DNA of 6,606 bases from contig CAAFRY010000189.1 in the NCBI GenBank assembly GCA_900765525.1, positions 1 to 6,606 of the forward strand, read 5' to 3'. Below are positions 5,744 to 6,606 of the stretch, piece by piece. Position 1 is the first letter of the stretch, and each line of letters opens with the position of its first letter. A program made the position numbers and the translations under genes. The stretch comes from an uncultured Blautia sp. Lineage in GTDB: Bacteria; Bacillota; Clostridia; Lachnospirales; Lachnospiraceae. The notes below the pieces were generated by a model. That model worked only from the letters and a program-made list of their open reading frames with translations. It did no database searches and was not told where the DNA came from.

Positions 5744-6376
5744 ATGAGTCAGATTCAAACTGTTGCGGATGCGGTTGCAGGCGGAAAGGCCAAATTAGTA
5801 GGCGGACTTGTTCAGGAAGCTCTGGACGGCGGATGTGACGCCACTGAACTGTTAAATGCTATGATTGACGCTATGGGCGTTGTAGGTGAGCGCTTTAAAA
5901 GGAATGAAATCTTCGTTCCCGAGATGCTGATTGCCGCAAAGGCTATGAAAAAAGGTGTTGAGGTGCTGAAACCTCATCTGGCCGGCGACAGCGCCAACAA
6001 ATATGGAAAAATGATTATCGGTACGGTTGCAGGCGACCTTCATGACATTGGAAAGAACCTGGTAGCCATGATGATTGAAAGCGCAGGCTTTGAAGTAATT
6101 GATTTAGGTGTAGACGTTTCCATCAGCAAATTCATCGATGCTGTACAGGAAAATCCCGATGTTAAGATTGTAGGCTGCTCTGCACTTCTTACCACCACTA
6201 TGCCGGCTCTGAAGGATACTGTTGCCGCTTTAAACGAAGCAGATTTCCGCAGCAATATCAAGGTTATGGTAGGCGGCGCTCCTATTACACAGGAATTCGC
6301 TGATGAAATCGGTGCGGACGCATACACTCCCGACGCTGCTTCTGCTGCTCAGACAGCGAAAGAGCTTGCTTCCTAA
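5744..6376 (+). CDS. Corrinoid (B12-binding) methyl-carrier protein
   Basis: This 210-residue corrinoid protein of the MtbC/MttC/MtqC type is the cobalamin-bearing methyl shuttle between a substrate methyltransferase and a methylcorrinoid:tetrahydrofolate methyltransferase. Residues about 1-88 form the helical cap (B12-binding-2 domain, with the typical GERF and FVPEMLIAAKAM). Residues about 89-210 form the Rossmann-like B12 domain. The cobalt-binding motif DxHxxG is intact as D98-L-H100-D-I-G103. S146-A-L148 and the VGGAPIT glycines (177-178) follow as expected. AAAGGAGG at 5728-5735 is ideally spaced from the ATG. It is co-directional with its probable partner enzyme 101 bases upstream and is followed by a strong terminator, so the two genes probably form one short operon. 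The MT1 partner that would define the methyl donor is absent from the window. Confidence 0.94.
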   Translation: MSQIQTVADAVAGGKAKLVGGLVQEALDGGCDATELLNAMIDAMGVVGERFKRNEIFVPEMLIAAKAMKKGVEVLKPHLAGDSANKYGKMIIGTVAGDLHDIGKNLVAMMIESAGFEVIDLGVDVSISKFIDAVQENPDVKIVGCSALLTTTMPALKDTVAALNEADFRSNIKVMVGGAPITQEFADEIGADAYTPDAASAAQTAKELAS

Positions 6377-6394
6377 TGTTTGCACCTAAAATTT

Positions 6395-6438
6395 ATTATG
6401 CCGAAAGTTTTGACTCCTTGTCAAAGGTAAGGTAAAAT
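6395..6438. promoter_or_regulatory. Face-to-face promoter-like elements behind the corrinoid gene
   Basis: A palindrome TTGAC-TCCTT-GTCAA (6410-6424) supplies -35-like boxes on both strands. On plus, TTGACT (6410-6415) lies 17 bases before TAAAAT (6433-6438). On minus, TTGACA (6424-6419) lies 18 bases before CATAAT (6400-6395). The plus element would start a transcript at the terminator hairpin itself; the minus element would give RNA antisense to the corrinoid gene. These are sequence matches only. Confidence 0.3.
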
Positions 6439-6444
6439 AGTTTT

Positions 6445-6473
6445 GAGCTGCCGCAGTTGCGGCGGCTCTTTTT
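6445..6473 (+). terminator. Rho-independent terminator of the methyltransferase-corrinoid operon
   Basis: An 11-bp stem with a single T-G wobble (GAGCTGCCGCA at 6445-6455, TGCGGCGGCTC at 6458-6468) and a two-base loop is followed at once by TTTTT (6469-6473). It is GC-rich, tight and on the coding strand, 68 bases after the corrinoid stop codon. The minus strand lacks a matching T run, so it acts in one direction. Confidence 0.9.
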
Positions 6474-6606
6474 CACAACCGGGATTGCACGCAAAACCAT
6501 TTTTCATTGTTCCATGTATACCTTCAGTGTACAAAGGGCCAAACGCCTCTGCCATGTAATTTTGCCCATTTTCTACGTTATCCTCAGTCGGCGTACGTCC
6601 AGTACG
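6474..6606. other. Right-edge sequence without a supported gene
   Basis: No start-and-ribosome-site pair is visible here. On the minus strand a frame is open from the window edge down to a stop at 6421-6423 (about 61 residues). It runs straight through the terminator stem, so it is not convincing as the end of a gene. The last 15 bases form a short inverted repeat (CGTAC at 6592-6596, GTACG at 6602-6606). The stretch could be a dispersed intergenic repeat; this cannot be tested from one window. Confidence 0.4.

Noticed and set aside
6421..6606. Minus-strand partial gene entering from the right edge
   Set aside because: The frame is open for about 61 codons but passes through the strong terminator stem, and its translation is not recognisable. 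Without the flanking sequence it cannot be supported as a gene.

Overview
The window reads as a chromosomal segment of an anaerobic Clostridia bacterium, most likely a gut Lachnospiraceae of the Blautia/acetogen type. The basis is moderate GC, strong AGGAGG-type ribosome binding sites in front of nearly every gene, a Firmicutes-style penicillin-binding DD-carboxypeptidase, and a folate/corrinoid methyl-transfer pair typical of acetogens and methylotrophic Clostridia. The genus is an inference; there is no rRNA or other marker gene.

Layout. Positions 1-103 hold no gene, only a GC-rich hairpin with A and T tracts. Four genes lie on the minus strand. In transcription order they are a D-alanyl-D-alanine carboxypeptidase (3127-4629), a metallo-beta-lactamase-fold hydrolase one base behind it (2397-3125), a VOC/glyoxalase I-like protein (1816-2184) and an APC amino-acid permease (160-1653). 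The first two are almost certainly one transcript. A tandem array of 16-bp repeats (2236-2388) fills the gap between the hydrolase and the VOC gene. Hairpin terminators follow the VOC gene (1762-1806) and the permease (104-154).

Divergent from these, on the plus strand, are a methyltetrahydrofolate:corrinoid methyltransferase (4824-5642) and a corrinoid protein (5744-6376), closed by a strong terminator (6445-6473). The pair carries all recognisable folate and cobalamin ligands. It would move a methyl group from a methylated corrinoid protein to tetrahydrofolate (or the reverse) and so feed one-carbon metabolism. The substrate-specific methyltransferase (MT1, for example an MttB-type or O-demethylase protein) and the corrinoid-reactivating protein that normally complete such a system are not in the window.

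Most of the window is ordinary housekeeping or metabolic sequence. The parts that deserve a second look are the substrate-less methyl-transfer pair, the 16-bp array, the overlapping dyads upstream of the methyltransferase, two terminators with duplicated stem arms, and face-to-face promoter-like elements behind the corrinoid gene. I do not see convincing evidence of a wholly new multi-gene system.
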